A DNA stretch of 64,000 nt from Methanohalobium evestigatum Z-7303 (GTDB taxonomy: Archaea; Halobacteriota; Methanosarcinia; Methanosarcinales; Methanosarcinaceae), in contig NC_014254.1 of NCBI RefSeq assembly GCF_000196655.1, positions 1 through 64,000 on the forward strand. Direction: 5' to 3'. Position 1 is the stretch's first letter, and every line of letters starts with the position of its first letter. Below, one piece after another: positions 57,944 through 64,000 of the stretch. A program made the position numbers and the translations under genes. Under the pieces are notes generated by a model that ran no database searches, was not told the DNA's origin, and saw only the letters and a list, made by a program, of their open reading frames with translations.

Positions 57944-58678
57944 TTACAGATTAACCATTTCTTCCAGTTGTTCTCTATTGATTAGGGAAACATTATTCGA
58001 TTCCGCTAGTTTTACTGCTTTTTGTGTAAAATCCTGGTTGGAAACGACTATGGCACTGTTGCAATGGTAGTAGCTCTTTGCCGCAACGATTTCCTGAACA
58101 GCATTTCTCGTGACTTTTTGACCTGGGTTTAGATGTTTTATAAGAACCGCGGTTCTCTCGACTCCGTATTCAGTTATGACAAAATCTGCACCCATATCTT
58201 TGATGCCAGTTCTTTCGACCAGATATCCTTTATCTCTGTACATCGACTCGATAAAATCTTCAAATTCTTTCCATGACATTTCGTCCAGGTTATTATTCTG
58301 CTGAGAATTACCAGTTGTCTGTATCTTTTGATTCTGTTTCCTCGAATCGGAACTATCCTGGTTTTCAATGTTTTCCTCGACTCGGTCAAGTATCAACTGC
58401 AGCTGATGGGTGTCCCCATATCGCTGGTACTGTTTTATTTTTCCTGACAGACAATCGACAGCCGGTTGTCCAATCTGTATGAGGATATTTTCTAGGTCCT
58501 GATAGTATCCGTCATGATAGAGGTGTTCGATGATTGTATCTGCTGCCAGATGTTCCATCCTTATCAGGCAATCTTCGATTTCTTTTTTGGTACAGTGGCT
58601 GTCTGTGGATAACATTACTTCTAACATCGATTCTACTGCACTGTCGATTATCTTATCTTTATTTTCTACTTTCATCAT
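57944..58678 (-). CDS. Short HEAT-Mrr paralogue with altered catalytic motif
   Basis: 244 aa. One or two HEAT-like units (~25-85), a Gln/Asn-rich linker (~95-130), then an Mrr-like domain: SWKEFEDFIESMYRDKGYLVERT, GADFVITEYGVERTAVLIKHL, NSAIVVSNQDFTQKAVKLA and NVSLINREQLEEMV. The Q-V-K of its neighbour is L-I-K here, so the catalytic Gln/Glu is lost while the fold motifs remain. It is probably a non-cutting partner or regulator of the paralogue. The two genes are ~220 bp apart on the same strand. Confidence 0.75.
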   Translation of the reverse strand: MMKVENKDKIIDSAVESMLEVMLSTDSHCTKKEIEDCLIRMEHLAADTIIEHLYHDGYYQDLENILIQIGQPAVDCLSGKIKQYQRYGDTHQLQLILDRVEENIENQDSSDSRKQNQKIQTTGNSQQNNNLDEMSWKEFEDFIESMYRDKGYLVERTGIKDMGADFVITEYGVERTAVLIKHLNPGQKVTRNAVQEIVAAKSYYHCNSAIVVSNQDFTQKAVKLAESNNVSLINREQLEEMVNL

Positions 58679-58786
58679 GCGAAATCCTCCTTTTATTCTT
58701 GGTTTAAATCCGGGTGATAGCTCCTGCAGCTCTTTTTCCTATTAGTGTCAAAAGATCTCAGGATTCTATATTTTCTACAATTACCC

Positions 58787-58850
58787 GCTCTTGCAATTAA
58801 CAGCTAGTTTCCTGCTACCGTTAATTGCATTGGTTCGTATGGTTATTTTT
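58787..58850. repeat. Hairpin repeat, copy A (partial)
   Basis: CAATTAAC (58794-58801) and GTTAATTG (58820-58827) form a stem around TTTCCTGCTACC. It is a diverged half-copy of the second hairpin in copies B and C, including the GGTTATTTTT tail. Confidence 0.55.
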
Positions 58851-58923
58851 TGTAGTGGTTTAGAGAACAAAAGCAGCTGGAATAATCTGATCATATCCAG
58901 TAATCAACATAGAAAATAAAAAA

Positions 58924-59070
58924 GAGAGGACCAGGCACTCCCCCTGTTAGCCTGCTCCTCTGTATACCCCTATTAAACCCCCCAACGCACGCTCTCTCGT
59001 AATCAACAACCAATTTCCTCGTTACTGTTGATTACATGAATTTGTTTGGTTATTTTTGTGCGTAATTTGA
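58924..59070. repeat. Double-hairpin repeat, copy B
   Basis: Hairpin 1 has arms GAGGACCAGGC and GCCTGCTCCTC (58926-58960). After ~40 bases hairpin 2 has arms TAATCAACA (59000-59008) and TGTTGATTA (59026-59034). It is nearly identical to copy C over ~130 bp. The mazEF-like pair lies between B and C. Confidence 0.75.
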
Positions 59071-59153
59071 TACATAAACAACTGTAATAATATATTAATT
59101 AAAAATTCTGTAAAAAAACAATTTTATCACTGATCGAAATAAGTTAATAAGAG

Positions 59154-59486
59154 TTAACTCGTAAAGATGTTAACTAACTTCTTTTCCACTTCATCTGTTT
59201 TATCATTTTTTAGGTATCCTACTTTGTATAATATTAATGATTTATCAGCGGTAAAAATCCTATTTGGCCGAATGTTGCTATTTTTGCGTAAAGTTCCATA
59301 TTCAAAATCATTATCATTTAACGTTATTGAATAATTATCAATTTTGACCGCGCTTGTAATCATACAAAGAATTATATCTTCTCCTTGTAAATTGGCTAAC
59401 ACAAGAGCAGGTCTCTTTTTAGAATTACTCATATCAGAAAAAGGGAATGGTAATACAACAACATCTCCTTTTACAAATCTTTCCAT
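59154..59486 (-). CDS. MazF/PemK-type toxin
   Basis: 110 aa. MERFVKGDVVVLPFPFSD is the MazF N-terminal beta-strand pair, KRPALVLANLQ carries the conserved basic/Pro segment, and ILCMITSA the catalytic-site strand. Members of this family cleave mRNA (mRNA interferases). It overlaps its antitoxin by 16 bases and is translated after it, the usual toxin-antitoxin order. Confidence 0.85.
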   Translation of the reverse strand: MERFVKGDVVVLPFPFSDMSNSKKRPALVLANLQGEDIILCMITSAVKIDNYSITLNDNDFEYGTLRKNSNIRPNRIFTADKSLILYKVGYLKNDKTDEVEKKLVNIFTS

Positions 59487-59719
59487 GTTTCATCCTCTTC
59501 TTCTGTATCCCATTCTTTTTTGAGGACCTTTTCGCTTGCTAAAGCAGTAGAGATTTTTTCATCCAACTGGTCCATGGATCTCAACTCTATTCTATCATCG
59601 TATGCAAGTATCACAATTTTAGAACCTTCTTTAAAATTTTCAAGTTCCCTTATTTCTTTAGGTATTGATATTTGACCTTTCTTTGTAATCTTAGCGCTTC
59701 TGAAATCGATAAGTGTCAT
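59471..59719 (-). CDS. AbrB/MazE-type antitoxin
   Basis: 82 aa. The swapped-hairpin AbrB fold is at residues ~8-50: KITKKGQISIPKEIRE and GSKIVILAYDDRIELR. An acidic C-terminal tail (WDTEEEDETWKDL) would wrap the toxin. It probably binds its own promoter, which lies within or beside repeat copy C. Confidence 0.85.
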   Translation of the reverse strand: MTLIDFRSAKITKKGQISIPKEIRELENFKEGSKIVILAYDDRIELRSMDQLDEKISTALASEKVLKKEWDTEEEDETWKDL

Positions 59720-59821
59720 ATAAGTAAGAAATGTAAGAATAATATTTAATGGTTTTGTACATTCCAGAATAGCGATTTCAACCTATAAAATTTTAGATTT
59801 TGATTAAAAATTATATTAAAA

Positions 59822-59953
59822 TGAGGAACAGGCTCCCCCATTAGCCTGCTCCTCCATACCCCAATGAACTCCCCAACACGCTCTCTCGTAATCAACAACC
59901 AATTTCCTCGTTACTGTTGATTACATGAATTTGTTTGGTTTTTTGTGCGTTAT
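59822..59953. repeat. Double-hairpin repeat, copy C
   Basis: Hairpin 1 is GAGGAACAGGCT/AGCCTGCTCCTC (59823-59854) and hairpin 2 TAATCAACA/TGTTGATTA (59889-59923), followed by the same GAATTTGTTTGGTT tail as copy B. It lies in the promoter-side flank of the mazEF-like pair and directly precedes a TnpB remnant. Confidence 0.75.
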
Positions 59954-59976
59954 TTGCTATTTTGAACAGCTGCAAA

Positions 59977-60250
59977 GTGAACTACCGCTGAGCTAAAGAC
60001 TCAGCGGCTTCGGAAGAAGGTTACCATGAAAGCCTTACTCTTTAAATCAAAGATTTAAAGATATTTGTAAATTTTCAATTTACAAAGTTCTTCCCGGGGA
60101 GTTCACGTCCCCACTATCGGTTATCCCTGCAAGGGAATCACCGATTACCTTTCTCAAGATGTTCAATGCACCGTTGATATCGGCATTGATCAGCCTACCT
60201 GTAGATGACTGGAAGATTCCTCTCTTAGGTCTTTTACCGAATTTGTAAGC
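59977..60250 (-). mobile_element. Truncated TnpB element (right end and tnpB 3' end)
   Basis: On the minus strand it encodes GKRPKRGIFQSSTGRLINAD and NGALNILRKVIGDSL, almost the C-terminus of the TnpB at 15.4 kb. Two extra AT-rich perfect hairpins follow, TTTGTAAAT/ATTTACAAA (60064-60086) and TTTAAATC/GATTTAAA (60041-60059). Then comes the right-end hairpin CCGCTGA/TCAGCGG (59985-60007) with the usual loop and TTCAC (59977-59981). The intact element lacks the AT hairpins. The 5' part is lost against the 3' end of the GmrSD-like gene. Confidence 0.75.
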
Positions 60251-60339
60251 GTGGAGGAGTTTGATGAGATGATAGATAGCCGGATAAATTTTGACAACCT
60301 TTGGCTTAACCATCAACTCTCTAATATTTATAGAGGCAA

Positions 60340-62010
60340 TTATGGGTATTGCCAAACTTCAAGAGCTTTGTTGGCTAAAGTTTTGCTACGGTTGATTATT
60401 GAATCTTTGTTCCATGCATCATATTCTCTTAAATCACTGTTTAGATATAGAGGACTTTTATCAAATATTTCTTTCTTTTCTTTGAAAGTGGAATCACCAA
60501 GTTCAGGATTATGAGCAGTAAGAGTCAGGTTACCTATTGTGTGCAAATAATGGTTCTGAACTTCTTTCCAGTTTGGACCCAGTTGATCGATCCAGGCTTC
60601 TGGTAAATTGGGATTCTGGGGCATTATATGTTCTATTGTGTAATTATCCATGTATATAGGTTCTTTAGTTCTGAAGTCATTTGCATTTTCTAGTTTAGTT
60701 AGCAGATATTTACAGTTTCTAAAATTATATACATCCTTATTCATCAGTTCATTGTAAAATTCATCGTCTTCTGGGAACCTTCTATAGGTTTCTTTTGACA
60801 TTAGTGCAGCTTTAACACTTTCAACATAGTTATCCTTGTCTACTTCATTCATCAAAGTAGAAAAAGTTTTATTGAGTGAATTTGTTGGGATACTGCAGAT
60901 AGCTCTACGGAATACATAAGAGATTACAACATCAAGTATTTCAATAAAATCTTTTTTATCTATATTGCCATCTTGATAATCGTAATATACCTGTAGTAGG
61001 AATGGATAAGCAACTTCGACTTTCAAGATGTTGATTTCATTAAATTTCTCATTTAAACCATCGTCATTTTCTTTATTGAAGGCGATGTTCATATACAATT
61101 TAGAATGACAGTATATGTCCTGAATTATTTCTTGAGTGGTGTTTTCTAGCCCTTTATAGTACTGTTTAAATTCTTCATATATTTCGTTAAAACGTGGAAT
61201 CCTATTTAATTTGATAGTTAGATAATCACGCATGAACCTATCAAATCGTTCTTGATAATTTTCATGTCCAAAAATTTGTTCCATTTTGTACCAGTAATTA
61301 TTGTACAGATTTTTCTGGTGTTGTTGTTCCAGACCCATTAGTAGATAATTTCTTATTAAATCAGATTGTGACAAATCAAGCCCTGTAGAATTTAAACTTT
61401 CAAAAATAAGTTGTGGATTGTCCATGTTGGCATCTAACGAAATATCTACAATGATTAATTTTTGAAGAGCTTTGAATATCTATTCTAAGTTTTCAGGTGC
61501 GTATTCTGTTATTTTATTTTTGAAAAAGTAGTAGTTTTTGATTATATTTGGAGAATAATCATTTTGGATTTCATTGTTTTCCAAAATATTTACGTAAGTA
61601 TCGTTATCGTTTCTATTCAATACCAGTTTATACCTTAATTCATCCTCTTCATCTTGATTTAAAAGATAATAGTTTTTGATTTTACGTGAATTAATACCTT
61701 TTACTTGGTCACTATTATTTTTTATAGCTTCTCTTAAAGCCTGCAATAACAAAGAAATCGTAGTCAAACGCTGCTGTCCGTCTATAACATGTAGTTTTGT
61801 AATTGTTGATATCTGGTAAATGTCACTATTGATATAAACAATAGATCCCAAAAAATGGCTCTGATATTGACCATTCAGAAGACGTTCAATGTCCTCCCAT
61901 AATTTCTGGCAATGGTTTTCGTTCCAGCTGTATGTACGTTGATATATAGGGACAATGAACTGTTTTTGCCCTTCTAAAAATTTATGCAGGTTAATTTCTC
62001 CAGCTTTCAT
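60340..62010 (-). CDS. GmrSD-like DUF262/DUF1524 nuclease with in-frame TAG
   Basis: A 557-codon frame from ATG 62010 to TAA 60340, interrupted only by TAG at 61480-61482 (codon 177). DUF262 (ParB-like nucleotide-dependent domain): PIYQRTYSWN and HVIDGQQRLTT (~75-84). Immediately after the TAG the conserved family sequence continues: IFKALQKLIIVDISLD and DNPQLIFESLNSTGLDLS. The C-terminal DUF1524 HNH nuclease has NYTIEHIMPQNPN near 455-467 and HTIGNLTLT. The family includes type IV restriction enzymes that attack modified phage DNA. No frame is lost on either side of the TAG, so pyrrolysine read-through would give a complete enzyme. Confidence 0.85.
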
Positions 62011-62236
62011 GGAGCTTTATTTTGAAACTAAAATATTTAAAAGTTAAGTTTTGCAGATAGTTAGGGTATGCCAAATACAACGAAAAAACCAACCATACAA
62101 CACATGTTAATGTTTTCAGGTCTATAAAATAATAAAAAACTGGAGCAGAAACTCCTAAAAAATCCTAAATTCTATTTTTTTAAGTAAAAAAGTTTTGAAA
62201 CAATCGCAGCTTTGCTACATGGTGGTTAATTCTCAA

Positions 62237-62405
62237 TCAGTCAAAGAAATACTTTTCCAAAAACCGCATGACTTCGCTTCTATATAACATATCATGGCAA
62301 AATTGGTTTTTGTAATTTCTAAGACACGCATAACAACTAGAGTTCCCATCTTCTCCTCCACAGTTACAATTTGACATCTTTGTGTAAGTGGATTCTAATA
62401 TATTA
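62237..62405 (-). pseudogene. Relic of a DUF1998-type protein C-terminus
   Basis: About 55 codons read LESTYTKMSNCNCGGEDG, then NSSCYACLRNYKNQFCHDML and YRSEVMRFLEKYFFD before TGA at 62237-62239. The CxC...CxxCLRNYxNQ...HDxLxR pattern is the signature end of DUF1998 proteins (as in DrmB of DISARM and MrfA/helicase relatives). The rest of the gene is absent: it begins beside the stop of the next surface-protein gene. The remaining bases 62011-62236 hold nothing recognisable. Confidence 0.65.
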
Positions 62406-62406
62406 C

Positions 62407-64000
62407 TTATCGTTTTTTTATGTATATTGATATACTAACTATCATACTCAAAATTGCCAATATAATCCACTTCAGGTCCCATGCACCGACACCTATAGTA
62501 TCATCTTCTTGGTCGCTATCAACAGGAGTTGATTCATTAGAAACATTGTTGTTTGTTCTGTTATTTTCAACTTGGGTATCAGTAGTGATACTTTGTGTCT
62601 GTTTCATTTTACCTGTTATTGCAAACGGTGAGAACCCGGGTGTATCAGATCTGAATTTGATAATGGTTTCATTTTCAGACAGTTTCTCGGTTTCAAGTTC
62701 ATCCCATGAACTACCGTGATGTCTACACATCTTAATAGTGGATCTTTCAATGTTGTTGTTTCTAATCCATGTTTTATCCACTATGAAATCAATGGATGCA
62801 TTTTCAACAATATTATCAAAACCTGCTTTACCAACCCAGATATTAATATTCTGATAAGCTTTACCGGGTGGTTTTTCATCAACCATTGTAGAATTGGATT
62901 TTAGTATAACTAGGCGTGTATTTGTTTTGCCTCTTGCTTCAGCTGCATCAAAATGTACACTTTTGACTTTGCTGATTTTGTTATCGAAGTTATACCAAAT
63001 ATGCCTATCATTGCCAACATATTTCTGGTTAACGAAATCATCTATAATATTATCTAAATCTTCATCAGTGTTAGAAGAACCACCACCCCCACCACCGCTA
63101 CTACTGGAACCACTGTTTATGTTTGTGTCCGTGTTCGTAACATTTTCATCGGTTTTTTGTTCTGCGATCTCGAAACTGGTGGTATATGTCTTGCTATTAC
63201 CGGCATTATCATATACAGTTACAGTCGAATTATATTTGCCTACACTTAACTCAGTGGAATTGTATGTTGCATATTCGCTGGTAATAGTGGTATTATCACT
63301 GGTTGTTTTGTCATCACTTTCAAACTTGATTGTAGTTTTACTTGTATTGATTCCGGATTGACCATCGCTGTAACTAAATTTAACTTTGACTTTTGATGTG
63401 CTGGAATCTAATATTGAACCCTCTGCAGGATACACTTCATCAATGTTTGGTTTCATATCATCATCAGCGATTGCACCATATGTTGAGAAGTGGTTTACAT
63501 TTGATGTCCAGTATTTGGTACCATCCAGCGATTTTTTATTAGTATTTACTTTATCCCATGATTCATTTGATTTGTTGTAATACCGGATTGAGACGTTATT
63601 ATCATCTAATCCTTTTGGTAACTCATTTTCATCTACTTTTATCTTGATAGTAGCATTTGTAAGATTGGCTGTTAACTTGTCACCTACATGCACATCCAGG
63701 AAATGTATCCCTACAAACTTTTTATCAAGTTCTACCTGTGGCATACTGGTTTCTGTAATGGTAACAGTACCTTTTGTATTATCAGATGTGTTAAATGTTA
63801 TCGACGTGCCAGTTTTTTCGTTTGACATTTTCCCTGTATTGTTAGATGTTTCAATTGTTTCTACATTGGCAGTCGATGAGTCATTTCCGGTGTTACCGGA
63901 TAGGTCAGAACCTGTTGTATTGATATCATAACTGCTGCCAGTTAATTGGAAGACACCTGACCAGTAATCATTTTCAGGTGTGACAGGGACATCATTGCCA
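62407..64000 (-). CDS. PGF-pre-PGF surface protein, 5' end beyond window
   Basis: The frame is open to the window edge (readable upstream of ATG 63828: DVPVTPENDYWSG and others), so this is the C-terminal part of a longer protein. Visible order: a strand-rich repeat region and a Thr-rich Ig-like domain (PNIDEVYPAEGS onward). A GSSSSGGGGGGSS linker leads to the PGF-pre-PGF domain (~260-400 of the visible part, ending DTPGFSPFAITG), an acidic linker, one membrane helix and KKR. It lacks the terminal PGF tripeptide of the 18.2-23.9 kb protein, so anchoring may be by the helix itself. The stop TAA is at 62407. Confidence 0.88.
   Translation of the reverse strand, partial: GNDVPVTPENDYWSGVFQLTGSSYDINTTGSDLSGNTGNDSSTANVETIETSNNTGKMSNEKTGTSITFNTSDNTKGTVTITETSMPQVELDKKFVGIHFLDVHVGDKLTANLTNATIKIKVDENELPKGLDDNNVSIRYYNKSNESWDKVNTNKKSLDGTKYWTSNVNHFSTYGAIADDDMKPNIDEVYPAEGSILDSSTSKVKVKFSYSDGQSGINTSKTTIKFESDDKTTSDNTTITSEYATYNSTELSVGKYNSTVTVYDNAGNSKTYTTSFEIAEQKTDENVTNTDTNINSGSSSSGGGGGGSSNTDEDLDNIIDDFVNQKYVGNDRHIWYNFDNKISKVKSVHFDAAEARGKTNTRLVILKSNSTMVDEKPPGKAYQNINIWVGKAGFDNIVENASIDFIVDKTWIRNNNIERSTIKMCRHHGSSWDELETEKLSENETIIKFRSDTPGFSPFAITGKMKQTQSITTDTQVENNRTNNNVSNESTPVDSDQEDDTIGVGAWDLKWIILAILSMIVSISIYIKKR

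Noticed and set aside
1-64000. tRNA, rRNA or CRISPR loci
   Set aside because: I scanned the intergenic stretches by eye and saw no cloverleaf-like T-loop sequence, rRNA core motif or repeat-spacer array; a covariance search could still find a small RNA I missed.

Overview
The window looks like part of the chromosome of a methylotrophic, probably halophilic methanogen of the Methanosarcinaceae (inference). The reasons are an archaeal Orc1/Cdc6 gene beside an origin-like repeat array, archaeosortase-type C-termini (VPxxxP-CTERM, PGF-CTERM, PGF-pre-PGF), an archaeal UDP-GlcNAc pathway with fused nucleotidyltransferase/hexapeptide enzymes, very acidic surface proteins, and a striking avoidance of TAG as a stop codon. 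I read the ends of about 38 protein genes and every one stops at TAA or TGA. Two otherwise intact genes (an IS5-type transposase and a GmrSD-like DUF262/DUF1524 nuclease) each contain one in-frame TAG. That is what UAG decoding as pyrrolysine would look like. I saw no rRNA, tRNA or CRISPR array.

Layout. 0-2.5 kb: orc1/cdc6, five tandem 49-50 bp origin-recognition-like repeats, a decayed IscB gene with its probable omega RNA, and a ghost of a second cdc6 5' end. 3-9.3 kb: a giant SdrD-B repeat adhesin. An IS5-type element sits in its signal-peptide codons and a one-base insertion shifts its frame. 9.3-17 kb: a PAS-rich histidine kinase whose stop codon comes from a transposon end, broken transposases, a VWA surface protein and a TnpB element. 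17-32 kb: cis-prenyltransferase, a 1914-residue TolB-propeller/PGF-CTERM surface protein, a wHTH plus nucleotidyltransferase pair bounded by ~144 bp direct repeats, and the glmU-like/glmS/glmM/glmU-like cluster. 32-51 kb: a TnpB element inside a PH-like membrane gene, then a visibly AT-rich surface-glycan locus (epimerase, five or six glycosyltransferases, a CapK/PaaK-like ligase, a polytopic membrane protein, a flippase, a sulfotransferase, a sugar-1-phosphate nucleotidyltransferase) with IS5 debris in the middle.

51-64 kb is a repeat-rich defence and stress island. It holds a second cdc6 broken by a TnpB element, two tandem HEAT-Mrr proteins (one with a degraded nuclease motif), a MazEF-like pair bracketed by double-hairpin repeats, the amber-containing GmrSD-like gene, a relic of a DUF1998 protein, and a PGF-pre-PGF surface protein running off the window.

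Together, UDP-GlcNAc synthesis, the prenyl carrier synthase, the glycan locus and the sequon-rich surface proteins form a coherent cell-envelope glycosylation region. TnpB/IscB-type transposons have repeatedly cut and patched its genes. One TnpB family leaves a recognisable footprint: a right-end hairpin with variable stem and constant loop (GTCTTTAGC) followed by TTCAC.
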